Positions 1 through 5,816 of a stretch of DNA of 5,816 nt are shown one piece after another. The DNA is from Caldifarciminota bacterium (GTDB lineage Bacteria; Hydrothermota; Tepidihabitantia; Tepidihabitantales; Tepidihabitantaceae). How positions within the stretch are numbered: the first letter of the stretch is position 1; the number at the start of each line of letters is the position of its first letter. The notes below the pieces were generated by a model that saw only the letters and a list, made by a program, of their open reading frames with translations, searched no databases and was not told the DNA's origin. The stretch is taken from positions 1 to 5,816 of the forward strand of contig JAFGQF010000051.1 of NCBI GenBank assembly GCA_016935775.1. Reading direction: 5' to 3'. A program made the translations under genes and the position numbers.

Positions 1-117
1 CTGGGCGAGCGGGCCTGGTTCGAGCTGGACGGCGGCAAGCTGGGCAACGGGGTGTACCTGGTCCAGCTAGTGACGCCGGCCGGCGTCTTCGCCGAGAAGA
101 CCGCGGTCCTGCGCTAG
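1..117 (+). CDS. 3' end of a probably secreted protein with a sorting-type C-terminal tail (partial)
   Basis: The open frame runs from the left edge to a TAG at 115-117 and gives 38 residues. The residues around GNGVYLVQL, then a Gly-rich turn, a Lys and a final VLR before the stop, follow the pattern of a beta-strand C-terminal tail. Such tails are found in type IX secretion sorting domains and FlgD-like Ig domains (typically G-V-Y-x-x-x-L, then K-x-V-x-x-R at the end). In FCB-group bacteria and related candidate phyla they cap large exported or surface proteins. The main domain lies outside the window, so its function cannot be stated. The assignment rests on the tail pattern alone; an ordinary beta-sandwich C-terminus is the main alternative. 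A terminator follows 20 nt after the stop, so this is the last gene of its transcript. Confidence 0.6.
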   Translation: MGERAWFELDGGKLGNGVYLVQLVTPAGVFAEKTAVLR

Positions 118-136
118 CCCGGGACTCAAGACCTTG

Positions 137-169
137 CGGGGCGGGCCATCGGCCCGCCCCGTCGGTTTT
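137..169 (+). terminator. Rho-independent terminator after the left-edge gene
   Basis: A perfect 11-bp GC stem (137-147 with 151-161) closes a 3-nt loop (148-150). It is followed on the plus strand by a short T-run at 166-169. It sits between two convergent genes, ending at 117 (plus) and 182 (minus). The T-run is on the plus-strand side, so it best fits the left-edge gene. The stem could also slow or stop transcription of the minus-strand operon, but that side has no good U-tract. Confidence 0.8.
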
Positions 170-181
170 CCACGCGGCGTT

Positions 182-910
182 CTAGCGGCCGACCTCAAGC
201 CGGTCGGCCAGCGTGCGCGGCAGACCGGCTCGACGCATCCTGTCCCTGACCGCGGCGATGTCGTACTCCACCCGCAGGAACTCGACTGTCCCGACCGCGT
301 CGTCGAACAACAGGCAGCCGGCCCGCGGGTCGCCGTCGCGCGGCTGGCCGACACTGCCCGGGTTCAGGAAATAGCGCGTCCCGGGTTCGAGGACCAACTG
401 GTCCGGCGCGAGCCGCTCAGCCGGGCCGTCATTGCGCCGCGCCACCGCCAGCGGCTGGTGGGTGTGGCCGGCGAAACAGACGCGGCCGCCAAACCCGGCC
501 AGCTCCTCGCCCGCCCGGGCGGTGGAGATGACATAGTCCCAGCCGCCCGGGTCGGACGGCGCGGCGTGAACCAGCCGGTCCGGCCCGATGTCCACCACCG
601 GCGGGAGACCGCCGAGCCAGTCCCGGTCGGACGCGGTCAGCACCGTCCTGGTCCAGCACAGCGCGGACCAGGCCGCGGCGTTGAAATCGCCGCGCGCCAG
701 CCGGCCCACGACTCCCCACTCGTGGTTGCCGGCGACAGTCGCCGCGCCCAGCTGCTGGATTTCGGCCACGACCTCGGCCGGGTTCGGTCCGTAACCGACC
801 ACGTCCCCGCAGCAGGCGAAACGCGTGGCGCCGGCGCGGCGCAGCGCCGCCATCACCGCCCGCAGGGCCTCGATATTGCCGTGGACATCGGAGAAGACGC
901 CGAGCTTCAA
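182..910 (-). CDS. Calcineurin-type metallophosphoesterase, YfcE/MJ0912-like
   Basis: This is a 242-residue single-domain cytoplasmic phosphoesterase of the Metallophos_2 type, probably a phosphodiesterase using two metal ions. The full ligand set is visible: D8 and H10 in SDVHGN, D36 in GDVVGYGPNP, N62 and H63 in GNHEW, H115 in LVHAAP, and H149 and H151 in GHTH. A late NPGSVGQPRDGDPRA motif (about 183-197) is also typical. The start is a TTG at 908-910. It places the family's usual N-terminus (MKLGVFSDVHGN) exactly at the start, and its TTGA overlaps the nusB stop codon, so translation is probably coupled. It is the last gene of the ribBA-ribH-nusB operon. The substrate cannot be read from the sequence; family members act on varied phosphodiesters in vitro. 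There is no signal peptide. Confidence 0.9.
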   Translation of the reverse strand: MKLGVFSDVHGNIEALRAVMAALRRAGATRFACCGDVVGYGPNPAEVVAEIQQLGAATVAGNHEWGVVGRLARGDFNAAAWSALCWTRTVLTASDRDWLGGLPPVVDIGPDRLVHAAPSDPGGWDYVISTARAGEELAGFGGRVCFAGHTHQPLAVARRNDGPAERLAPDQLVLEPGTRYFLNPGSVGQPRDGDPRAGCLLFDDAVGTVEFLRVEYDIAAVRDRMRRAGLPRTLADRLEVGR

Positions 911-1341
911 TCCGCTTCCGGCCCGGGAGCCTTCTCCTCCTGCAATTCCCGGAAGACGCCGTCGAGCACGCCGTTGACGAACTTGCCCGACTCGTCGTCG
1001 CCGAACTTGCGGGCGACGTCGACCGCCTCGTTGATCGACACCTTGGGCGGAACGTCGTCGAAGAAAAGCAGCTCGGCGCAGGCGAGCCGCAGGATCGCCC
1101 GGTCGAGGTAACGCAGCCGCGCCAGCCGCCAGCGCCGGAGATGCCGGACCAGCGTCCGGTCGATTTCATCCTGGTGGCCGAGCGCGCTCTCGACCAGCCG
1201 GCGCAGGTAGGACTCGGCCTCGTCCGAAGGGTTGCGGCGCTGGAGGATGTCGTCAACCGTATCCTCGGGCTCGTCGCCCACCAGGTCGAGCCGGTAGAGC
1301 ACCTCGAGCGCGGCTTCGCGCGCCAGCCGGCGCTGGGTCAT
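907..1341 (-). CDS. nusB: Transcription antitermination factor NusB
   Basis: This 144-residue all-helical RNA-binding protein, with NusE (S10), binds boxA RNA and assembles antitermination complexes, chiefly on rRNA operons. The N-terminal RRLAREAALEVLY helix (about 4-16) is typical of the family. So is the C-terminal signature from DRAILRLACAELLFF (80-94) through DDVPPKVSINEAVDVARKFG (95-114) and the following SGKFVNGVLD. The length is normal. The ATG at 1339-1341 lies only 6 nt after the ribH stop, with a weak Shine-Dalgarno sequence, which suggests coupling to ribH translation. The ribH-nusB pairing is common in bacteria. The stop at 907-909 overlaps the TTG start of the downstream phosphoesterase. 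The short acidic C-terminal tail (EEKAPGPEAD) lies beyond the conserved core. Confidence 0.95.
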   Translation of the reverse strand: MTQRRLAREAALEVLYRLDLVGDEPEDTVDDILQRRNPSDEAESYLRRLVESALGHQDEIDRTLVRHLRRWRLARLRYLDRAILRLACAELLFFDDVPPKVSINEAVDVARKFGDDESGKFVNGVLDGVFRELQEEKAPGPEAD

Positions 1342-1347
1342 CCGGTG

Positions 1348-1812
1348 CTACTCGATGGTGCGGCCGAGGTTGGCCATCTCGATGGCGCCGAGCGCGGCCG
1401 ACCAGCCCTTGTTGCCGGCCTTGCTGCCGGCCCGCTCCAGCGCCTGCTCGAGCGTGTCGGCCGTCACCACCCCGAACGTCGCCGGAACGCCGGTCTCGAA
1501 GTAGACCTGGGCCAGTCCCTTGGCGACCTCGGCATTGATGTACTCGTTGTGCGGCGTATCGCCCCGGATGACCGCGCCGAGCGCGATGACCGCCTGGTAG
1601 CGCCCGGTCTTCGCCAGGCGCAGCGCAATTGCCGGGATCTCGAACGCGCCCGCCACCCAGAACGCGTCGGTGGCCTCGGCGTTGTGACGCTCGAGACAGT
1701 CGTAGGCGCCCTCGAGCAGGTGCTTGCCGATCAGCTCGTTGAAACGGGAGACGACCAGGGCGAACCGCTGCCCGGTCGCGTCAAGCTTTCCCTGGAATTC
1801 CTTCTTCTCCAT
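1348..1812 (-). CDS. ribH: 6,7-dimethyl-8-ribityllumazine synthase
   Basis: RibH condenses 3,4-dihydroxy-2-butanone 4-phosphate with 5-amino-6-ribitylaminouracil to give the lumazine precursor of riboflavin. It usually forms pentamers or 60-mer shells in the cytoplasm. At 154 residues it has the same length as the Bacillus subtilis enzyme. Visible motifs are SRFNELI (22-28, substrate-binding Phe-Asn), GAFEIP (55-60), GAVIRGDTPH (79-88, with catalytic His88), F113, ERAGSKAGNKG (126-136, with phosphate-binding Arg127) and AIEMANL (143-149). The residue after His88 is Asn, where Tyr or Phe is common. The ATG at 1810-1812 has a strong Shine-Dalgarno sequence located inside the end of ribBA, and the first 32 nt of ribH overlap ribBA. 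It is therefore the second gene of the operon and probably coupled to RibBA translation. Confidence 0.97.
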   Translation of the reverse strand: MEKKEFQGKLDATGQRFALVVSRFNELIGKHLLEGAYDCLERHNAEATDAFWVAGAFEIPAIALRLAKTGRYQAVIALGAVIRGDTPHNEYINAEVAKGLAQVYFETGVPATFGVVTADTLEQALERAGSKAGNKGWSAALGAIEMANLGRTIE

Positions 1813-3049
1813 CGCCGACTCCTTTCTCGATCTCGCCCAGCAGGTGACCCAGCCGGTCGCGCTTGGTCACCAGGTACCTGACGTTCTTGCGGTTCGGCCG
1901 GCAGACAATCGGCACGCGCCCGACGATTTCCAGCCCGTAGCCCCTCAAGCCCACCACCTTGCGCGGGTTGTTGGTCAGGAGCCGGATGCTCGACAGGCCC
2001 AGGTCGGCGAGGATCTGCGCGCCGATGCCGTAGTCGCGCAGGTCCGGGTCGAACCCGAGTTGAACGTTGGCCTCGACCGTATCCAGCCCGTGGTCCTGGA
2101 GCGCGTACGCCTTGAGCTTGTTGGTGATGCCGATGCCTCGCCCCTCCTGCCGCATGTAGAGCAGAACCCCGGTCCCCTCGCGCGCGATGGTCTCCATCGC
2201 CCGGGCGAGCTGCTGGCCGCAGTCGCAGCGCAACGAGTGGAACACGTCACCGGTCAGGCACTGCGAGTGAACCCTGACCAGTACCCGCTCCCTGCCCCGG
2301 ACATCGCCCCGGACCAGGGCGATGTGGGCGTAGGGCTCGACCACGTCCTCGTAGACGATTGCCCGGAACTCGCCGTACTCGGTCGGCAGGTCGGTCTCCA
2401 CTACCCGCCGGATGAGATGCTCCTTGGCCCGGCGGAAAGCGATCAGGTCGCGGACAGTTATCATCAGCAGTCGGTGCTCGCGGGCGAGCCGGCGAAGGTC
2501 CGGCAGCCGGGCCATCCTGCCGCTTGAAGCCATCACCTCGCACAGCACCCCGACCGGCTCGCACCCGGCCAGCCGGGCCAGGTCCACCGCCGCCTCGGTG
2601 TGCCCGGCCCGCACCAGCACGCCGCCGTCCCTGGCGACGATCGGGAACACGTGGCCGGGCCGGGCCAGGTCAGCGGGCCGCGACGCCGGGTCGGCCAGCA
2701 CCTTGATGGTCCGGGCCCGGTCGTGGGCCGAGATACCGGTGGTCGTGCCCTCGACGGCGTCCACCGACACCGTGAAGGCGGTGCCCTGCAGCGCGGTATT
2801 GTCCTTCGACTGATCAGCCAGGCCGAACGCGTCGGCCCGCTGCCGGGTCAGGGCAGCACAGACCAGGCCGCGGCCATACCGGACCAGGAAATTCACCTTG
2901 GCCGGCGTCACTTTGTCGGCGGCGAATATCAGGTCACCCTCGTTCTCGCGCGCCTCGTCGTCGGTGACAATCACCATCCGGCCGCGCCGGATGTCCCGGA
3001 GCGCGGCCTCGATTGAAGCGAAGTCCCGGCGGTTATGCCTGCTCATCAT
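1781..3049 (-). CDS. ribBA: Bifunctional 3,4-dihydroxy-2-butanone 4-phosphate synthase / GTP cyclohydrolase II
   Basis: RibBA carries out the first steps of both riboflavin branches: ribulose 5-phosphate to dihydroxybutanone phosphate plus formate, and GTP to the diaminopyrimidine phosphate plus formate and pyrophosphate. From the ATG at 3047-3049 it has 422 residues. The RibB domain (about 8-205) has DDEARENEGD (30-39), FTVSVDAVEGTTTGISA, RPGHVFP, GHTEAAVDLA (His150) and CEV (Glu171). The RibA domain (about 215-410) has zinc ligands C264, C275 and C277, RQEGRGIG, Tyr315 in KAYALQD, Arg338 in RDYGIGAQ, and LLTNNPRK. Both halves look catalytically intact. Start choice: the frame extends to a TTG at 3088, but that codon falls in the predicted -10 box, and homologs begin near the tandem ATG ATG at 3049/3046. 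The 3' end overlaps ribH by 32 nt. No FMN riboswitch fits in the short leader. Confidence 0.95.
   Translation of the reverse strand: MMSRHNRRDFASIEAALRDIRRGRMVIVTDDEARENEGDLIFAADKVTPAKVNFLVRYGRGLVCAALTRQRADAFGLADQSKDNTALQGTAFTVSVDAVEGTTTGISAHDRARTIKVLADPASRPADLARPGHVFPIVARDGGVLVRAGHTEAAVDLARLAGCEPVGVLCEVMASSGRMARLPDLRRLAREHRLLMITVRDLIAFRRAKEHLIRRVVETDLPTEYGEFRAIVYEDVVEPYAHIALVRGDVRGRERVLVRVHSQCLTGDVFHSLRCDCGQQLARAMETIAREGTGVLLYMRQEGRGIGITNKLKAYALQDHGLDTVEANVQLGFDPDLRDYGIGAQILADLGLSSIRLLTNNPRKVVGLRGYGLEIVGRVPIVCRPNRKNVRYLVTKRDRLGHLLGEIEKGVGDGEEGIPGKA
1819..1825 (-). promoter_or_regulatory. Strong Shine-Dalgarno site of ribH inside ribBA
   Basis: On the minus strand this reads AAAGGAG, with 6 nt to the ribH ATG. 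It lies within the last codons of ribBA, so ribosomes can start ribH before RibBA is finished. It also shows that this genome uses ordinary Shine-Dalgarno initiation for some genes, unlike accD. Confidence 0.8.
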
Positions 3050-3053
3050 CGCT

Positions 3054-3080
3054 GCCCGGCGGCTAACCGATGCCGCGGGC
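3054..3080 (-). promoter_or_regulatory. GC-rich hairpin in the ribBA leader, next to the start codon
   Basis: On the minus strand, GCCCGCGGC (3080-3072) can pair with GCCG-C-CGGGC (3063-3054), giving 9 bp with one bulged C (3059) and an 8-nt loop. It starts at the predicted transcription start and ends 4 nt before the ATG at 3049, and there is no clear Shine-Dalgarno sequence. It could limit translation of ribBA. GC-rich DNA forms such pairings by chance, so confidence is low. Confidence 0.35.
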
Positions 3081-3083
3081 GGA

Positions 3084-3095
3084 GTCAACGTTAAC
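3084..3095. repeat. 12-bp near-palindrome overlapping the ribBA -10 box
   Basis: The plus strand reads GTCAACGTTAAC, in which 5 of 6 base pairs are symmetric about the central CG. It overlaps the predicted ribBA -10, a place where an operator would work. It is short, and a chance occurrence is quite possible. Confidence 0.25.
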
Positions 3096-3116
3096 CCAGC
3101 GCCGCCGGAGAGTCAA
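3088..3116 (-). promoter_or_regulatory. Predicted sigma70-type promoter of the ribBA operon
   Basis: On the minus strand, TTGACT (3116-3111) lies 17 bp upstream of TAACGT (3093-3088). The -35 matches 5 of 6 consensus positions. The -10 keeps only the TAnnnT core, so it is moderate. Transcription would begin near the G at 3080, giving a leader of about 31 nt before the ATG at 3049. A second TTGACT at 3088-3083 has no acceptable -10 at the right distance. Confidence 0.45.
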
Positions 3117-3191
3117 GCGCCCGCGCCACCGCCCTGCGAAACCGGGACTCGGCACGCGCCCGAGCCAAGTTCGACCCGGCCGCCCGGTTCC

Positions 3192-3219
3192 TTGACACCT
3201 TGGGGTCGACTTCTATACT
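3192..3219 (+). promoter_or_regulatory. Near-consensus sigma70-type promoter of accD
   Basis: A perfect -35 TTGACA (3192-3197) is separated by 16 bp from TATACT (3214-3219), which matches 5 of 6 -10 positions. The expected start, about 7 nt after the -10, falls at 3226, the G of the accD GTG start codon. This is by far the best promoter in the window and stands out in very GC-rich DNA. Confidence 0.85.
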
Positions 3220-3225
3220 TCGGTC

Positions 3226-4048
3226 GTGTCCGACAGCAGCGGCCCGCTGACCAAGGCGCAGACCCCGGACGGCCAGTGGCTGCGCTGTGACGGCTGCGGC
3301 GAAATCCTCTACCGCAAGACCCTCGAGTCCAACTTCTTTGTCTGCACTCGCTGCGGCCACCACTTCCGCATCCCGCCCGATCGCTACATCGCCATCCTGC
3401 TCGACGACGGCCGGCTCGACGAACTTGACCCCGAACTCGCGTCCGCCGACCCGCTCCGCTTCCCCAAGTACTCTGACAAGCTCAAGTCGGCCCGGGAGGC
3501 CACCGGCAAGACCGACGGTTTCAGCTACGGCCGGGCGACCATCGGTGGCACGCCGGTCGTCTTCGGGATAATGGACTTCCGGTTCATCGGCGGCAGCATG
3601 GGCTCGGTCGTCGGCGACAAGGTCGCCCGCGCCGCGCGGCTCGCCCGCGAGGAACGCCGTCCGCTGGTTCTCATTTCCACCTCGGGCGGCGCCCGGATGT
3701 ACGAGGGCATCTACTCACTGATGCAGATGGCCAAGACCTCGGCCGAACTCGGCCTGCTGCGCCAGGCCCGGGTCCCGTTCATCTCGGTCCCGGTCGACCC
3801 CTGCACCGCCGGCGTGATGGCGTCCTACGCCTCGCTCGGCGACGTCATCATCTCCGAGCCCGGCGCGCTGCTCGGCTTTGCCGGCGCCCGGGTCATCGAA
3901 GGCACGATCGGCGAGAAACTGCCGGAAGGCTTCCAACGGGCCGAGTTCATGCTCAAGCACGGCCAGGTCGACAAGGTGGTGCCGCGGCGTGACCTGAAAG
4001 AGGTCCTCGCGCGCCTCCTGGCGCTGCTCTGGCCGGGGGAGGAAAACG

Positions 4049-4068
<20 letters not shown>
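3226..4068 (+). CDS. accD: Acetyl-CoA carboxylase carboxyltransferase subunit beta
   Basis: AccD pairs with AccA to move CO2 from carboxybiotin on AccB to acetyl-CoA, making malonyl-CoA for fatty acid synthesis in the cytoplasm. The 280-residue protein has the N-terminal zinc ribbon (C21, C24, C40, C43) and a crotonase-like fold. Visible motifs are GGSMGSVVGDK (122-132), SGGARMYEGIYSLMQMAKTS (153-172), VDPCTAGVMASYASLGD (190-206), EPGALLGFAGARVIEGT (211-227) and LPEGFQRAEFMLKHG (232-246). The length is normal. Start: an in-frame stop lies at 3193-3195, and GTG 3226 is the only ATG/GTG/TTG before the zinc ribbon. It has no Shine-Dalgarno sequence and sits where transcription should begin, which suggests leaderless translation. 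accA is not adjacent. The end overlaps the following ABC ATPase gene by 20 nt. Differences from the common motifs include Cys193-Thr-Ala-Gly, where Thr-Thr-Gly-Gly is usual. Confidence 0.96.
4038..4042 (+). promoter_or_regulatory. Shine-Dalgarno site of the ABC ATPase gene inside accD
   Basis: GGAGG lies 6 nt before the ATG at 4049, inside the 3' end of accD. It decides the start of the downstream gene and supports translation from the same mRNA as accD. Confidence 0.8.
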
Positions 4069-5137
<1,069 letters not shown>

Positions 5138-5150
5138 CCGGGCCGGCGCG

Positions 5151-5816
5151 CTAGCGCAAAAACAACCAGGCCAGCAACCCGGCGAAGACCAACGCCGGCA
5201 GCATATTGAGTATCTTCAGCTTGCGGATTTCCAGGATGTTGATTCCCAGCCCGATGAGCAAGAGCCCGCCAACCGCGCTGACCTCGATCACCACCGGCTC
5301 GGCGAGCACGCCCCCGAGCGACCCGGCGAACAGCGTCAGCCCGCCCTGGTAGACCAGCAAGGGCAGGACCGAGAACGCGACCCCGACCCCGAAAGTCGCG
5401 GCCAGGGCGATTGACGCGAAACCGTCCAGCACCGACTTGGCCAGCAGCAGGTTCGGAGCGCGGCCCAACCCTTCCTCGATCGCGCCCAGCACCGTCATCG
5501 AGCCCATGCAGAACAACAGGAACGCCGCCACCATCCCCTCGCTGAACCGCTCGCCGCCCACCCGGAATCTGCGCTTCAGCAAGTCGCCGAACCGCGCCAG
5601 GTGCCGATCGATGTCAATCAACTCGCCGACCAGCGCTCCGGGCACGATGCTGAACACCACGACAATCCAGTTCTGGGTGCGAATCGCCATGCTCACGCCG
5701 ATGGCAATCGAGAACAGCCCGATGCCCTGGAACGCGGTCCGGGTCAGCCGCTCGGGTAACCGGGTGCGCACCAGCAGCCCGATGGTGGTCCCGGCGATGA
5801 CCGCGCCGACATTGAC
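5151..5816 (-). CDS. DUF554 (YqgA-like) integral membrane protein, 5' end outside the window
   Basis: The minus-strand frame is open from the right edge to a TAG at 5151-5153, giving 221 visible residues. A GTG at 5769-5771 could look like a start, but the 15 upstream codons encode VNVGAVIAGTTIGLL, which matches the usual DUF554 N-terminal membrane helix. The true start therefore lies a few codons past 5816. About six to seven hydrophobic segments are visible. Family-like motifs include RLPERL (19-24), FCMGSMTVLGAIEEGL (about 102-117), KSVLDGF (about 127-133), SVLPLLVYQGGLTLFA (about 149-164) and a late GGLLLIGLGINILEIRKLK with NMLPALVFA. The family's biochemical function is not established; a transport role is often supposed from its topology. 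It converges on the ABC ATPase gene with a 13-nt gap, so the two are not in one operon. Confidence 0.9.
   Translation of the reverse strand, partial: VNVGAVIAGTTIGLLVRTRLPERLTRTAFQGIGLFSIAIGVSMAIRTQNWIVVVFSIVPGALVGELIDIDRHLARFGDLLKRRFRVGGERFSEGMVAAFLLFCMGSMTVLGAIEEGLGRAPNLLLAKSVLDGFASIALAATFGVGVAFSVLPLLVYQGGLTLFAGSLGGVLAEPVVIEVSAVGGLLLIGLGINILEIRKLKILNMLPALVFAGLLAWLFLR

Larger units (their letters stand above)
3050..3225. other. Divergent intergenic regulatory region between ribBA and accD
   Basis: The 176 bp between the two start codons hold both predicted promoters, with their -35 boxes about 75 bp apart, the ribBA leader hairpin, and a near-palindrome. A further inverted repeat (AACCGGG at 3140-3146, CCCGGTT at 3183-3189) lies just upstream of the accD -35. 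I see no small gene or RNA gene here. This is the longest non-coding stretch in the window. Confidence 0.6.

Noticed and set aside
134..1111. Long plus-strand open frame (325 codons) opposite the phosphoesterase and nusB
   Set aside because: It is low-complexity in Arg, Pro, Gly and Ala, with no domain pattern, and lies antisense to two clear genes. High GC makes stops rare in all frames.
1724..2527. Plus-strand open frame (267 codons) opposite ribBA
   Set aside because: It is antisense to strongly conserved RibBA coding sequence, with no recognisable domain or ribosome site.
3086..3088. TTG as the ribBA start, giving a 435-residue protein
   Set aside because: It lies in the predicted -10 box, has no Shine-Dalgarno sequence, and adds 13 residues not expected in the family. 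The tandem ATG at 3049/3046 fits better.
3050..3120. FMN riboswitch upstream of ribBA
   Set aside because: The predicted leader is about 31 nt, far too short, and none of the conserved RFN-element segments are visible.
3140..3189. Inverted repeat AACCGGG / CCCGGTT upstream of the accD -35
   Set aside because: The 7-bp arms are 36 bp apart in very GC-rich DNA, which is expected by chance; no known operator was recognised.
5138..5160. Terminator between the ABC ATPase and the DUF554 gene
   Set aside because: There is a perfect palindrome GCGCTAGCGC at 5148-5157, but it leaves almost no loop, is only 10 bp long and has no T-run after it on the plus strand.
5769..5771. GTG as the start of the DUF554 protein
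   Set aside because: The frame continues upstream to the window edge and encodes the family's N-terminal membrane helix, so the GTG is an internal valine codon.

Overview
This is a very GC-rich, tightly packed bacterial window made mostly of housekeeping genes. The partial gene at the left edge ends in a C-terminal tail that resembles type IX secretion sorting / FlgD-like Ig tails. Such tails are common in the FCB supergroup and in related candidate phyla such as WOR-3. Together with the high GC content this weakly suggests an uncultured FCB-like or WOR-3-like lineage, but no rRNA or other marker here settles the taxonomy.

Layout: (1) positions 1-117, plus strand, are the 3' end of a probably exported protein, followed by a clear hairpin plus T-tract terminator. 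(2) Positions 182-3049, minus strand, are a four-gene operon transcribed right to left: ribBA, ribH, nusB and a calcineurin-type metallophosphoesterase. The genes overlap or lie a few bases apart (32-nt overlap, 6-nt gap, 4-nt TTGA overlap). (3) Positions 3050-3225 are a divergent regulatory region with a promoter facing each way. (4) Positions 3226-5137, plus strand, are accD (acetyl-CoA carboxylase carboxyltransferase beta) and a MalK/UgpC-type ABC ATPase that overlaps it by 20 nt. (5) Positions 5151 to beyond 5816, minus strand, are a DUF554/YqgA-like membrane protein whose true start lies just outside the window.

Functionally, RibBA opens both branches of riboflavin synthesis and RibH joins their products. 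RibD and riboflavin synthase must be encoded elsewhere. NusB is co-transcribed with ribH, a widespread bacterial arrangement. AccD begins fatty acid synthesis together with an AccA encoded elsewhere. The ABC ATPase has no permease or binding protein beside it and may serve transporters encoded at other loci.

I see no novel multi-gene system, CRISPR array, RNA gene or mobile element. The most interesting signal is the accD promoter: a near-consensus sigma70-type promoter whose expected transcription start falls on the accD GTG start codon, with no Shine-Dalgarno sequence. This predicts a leaderless accD mRNA. The opposite ribBA leader appears short and folds into a GC-rich hairpin that ends 4 nt before the start codon.
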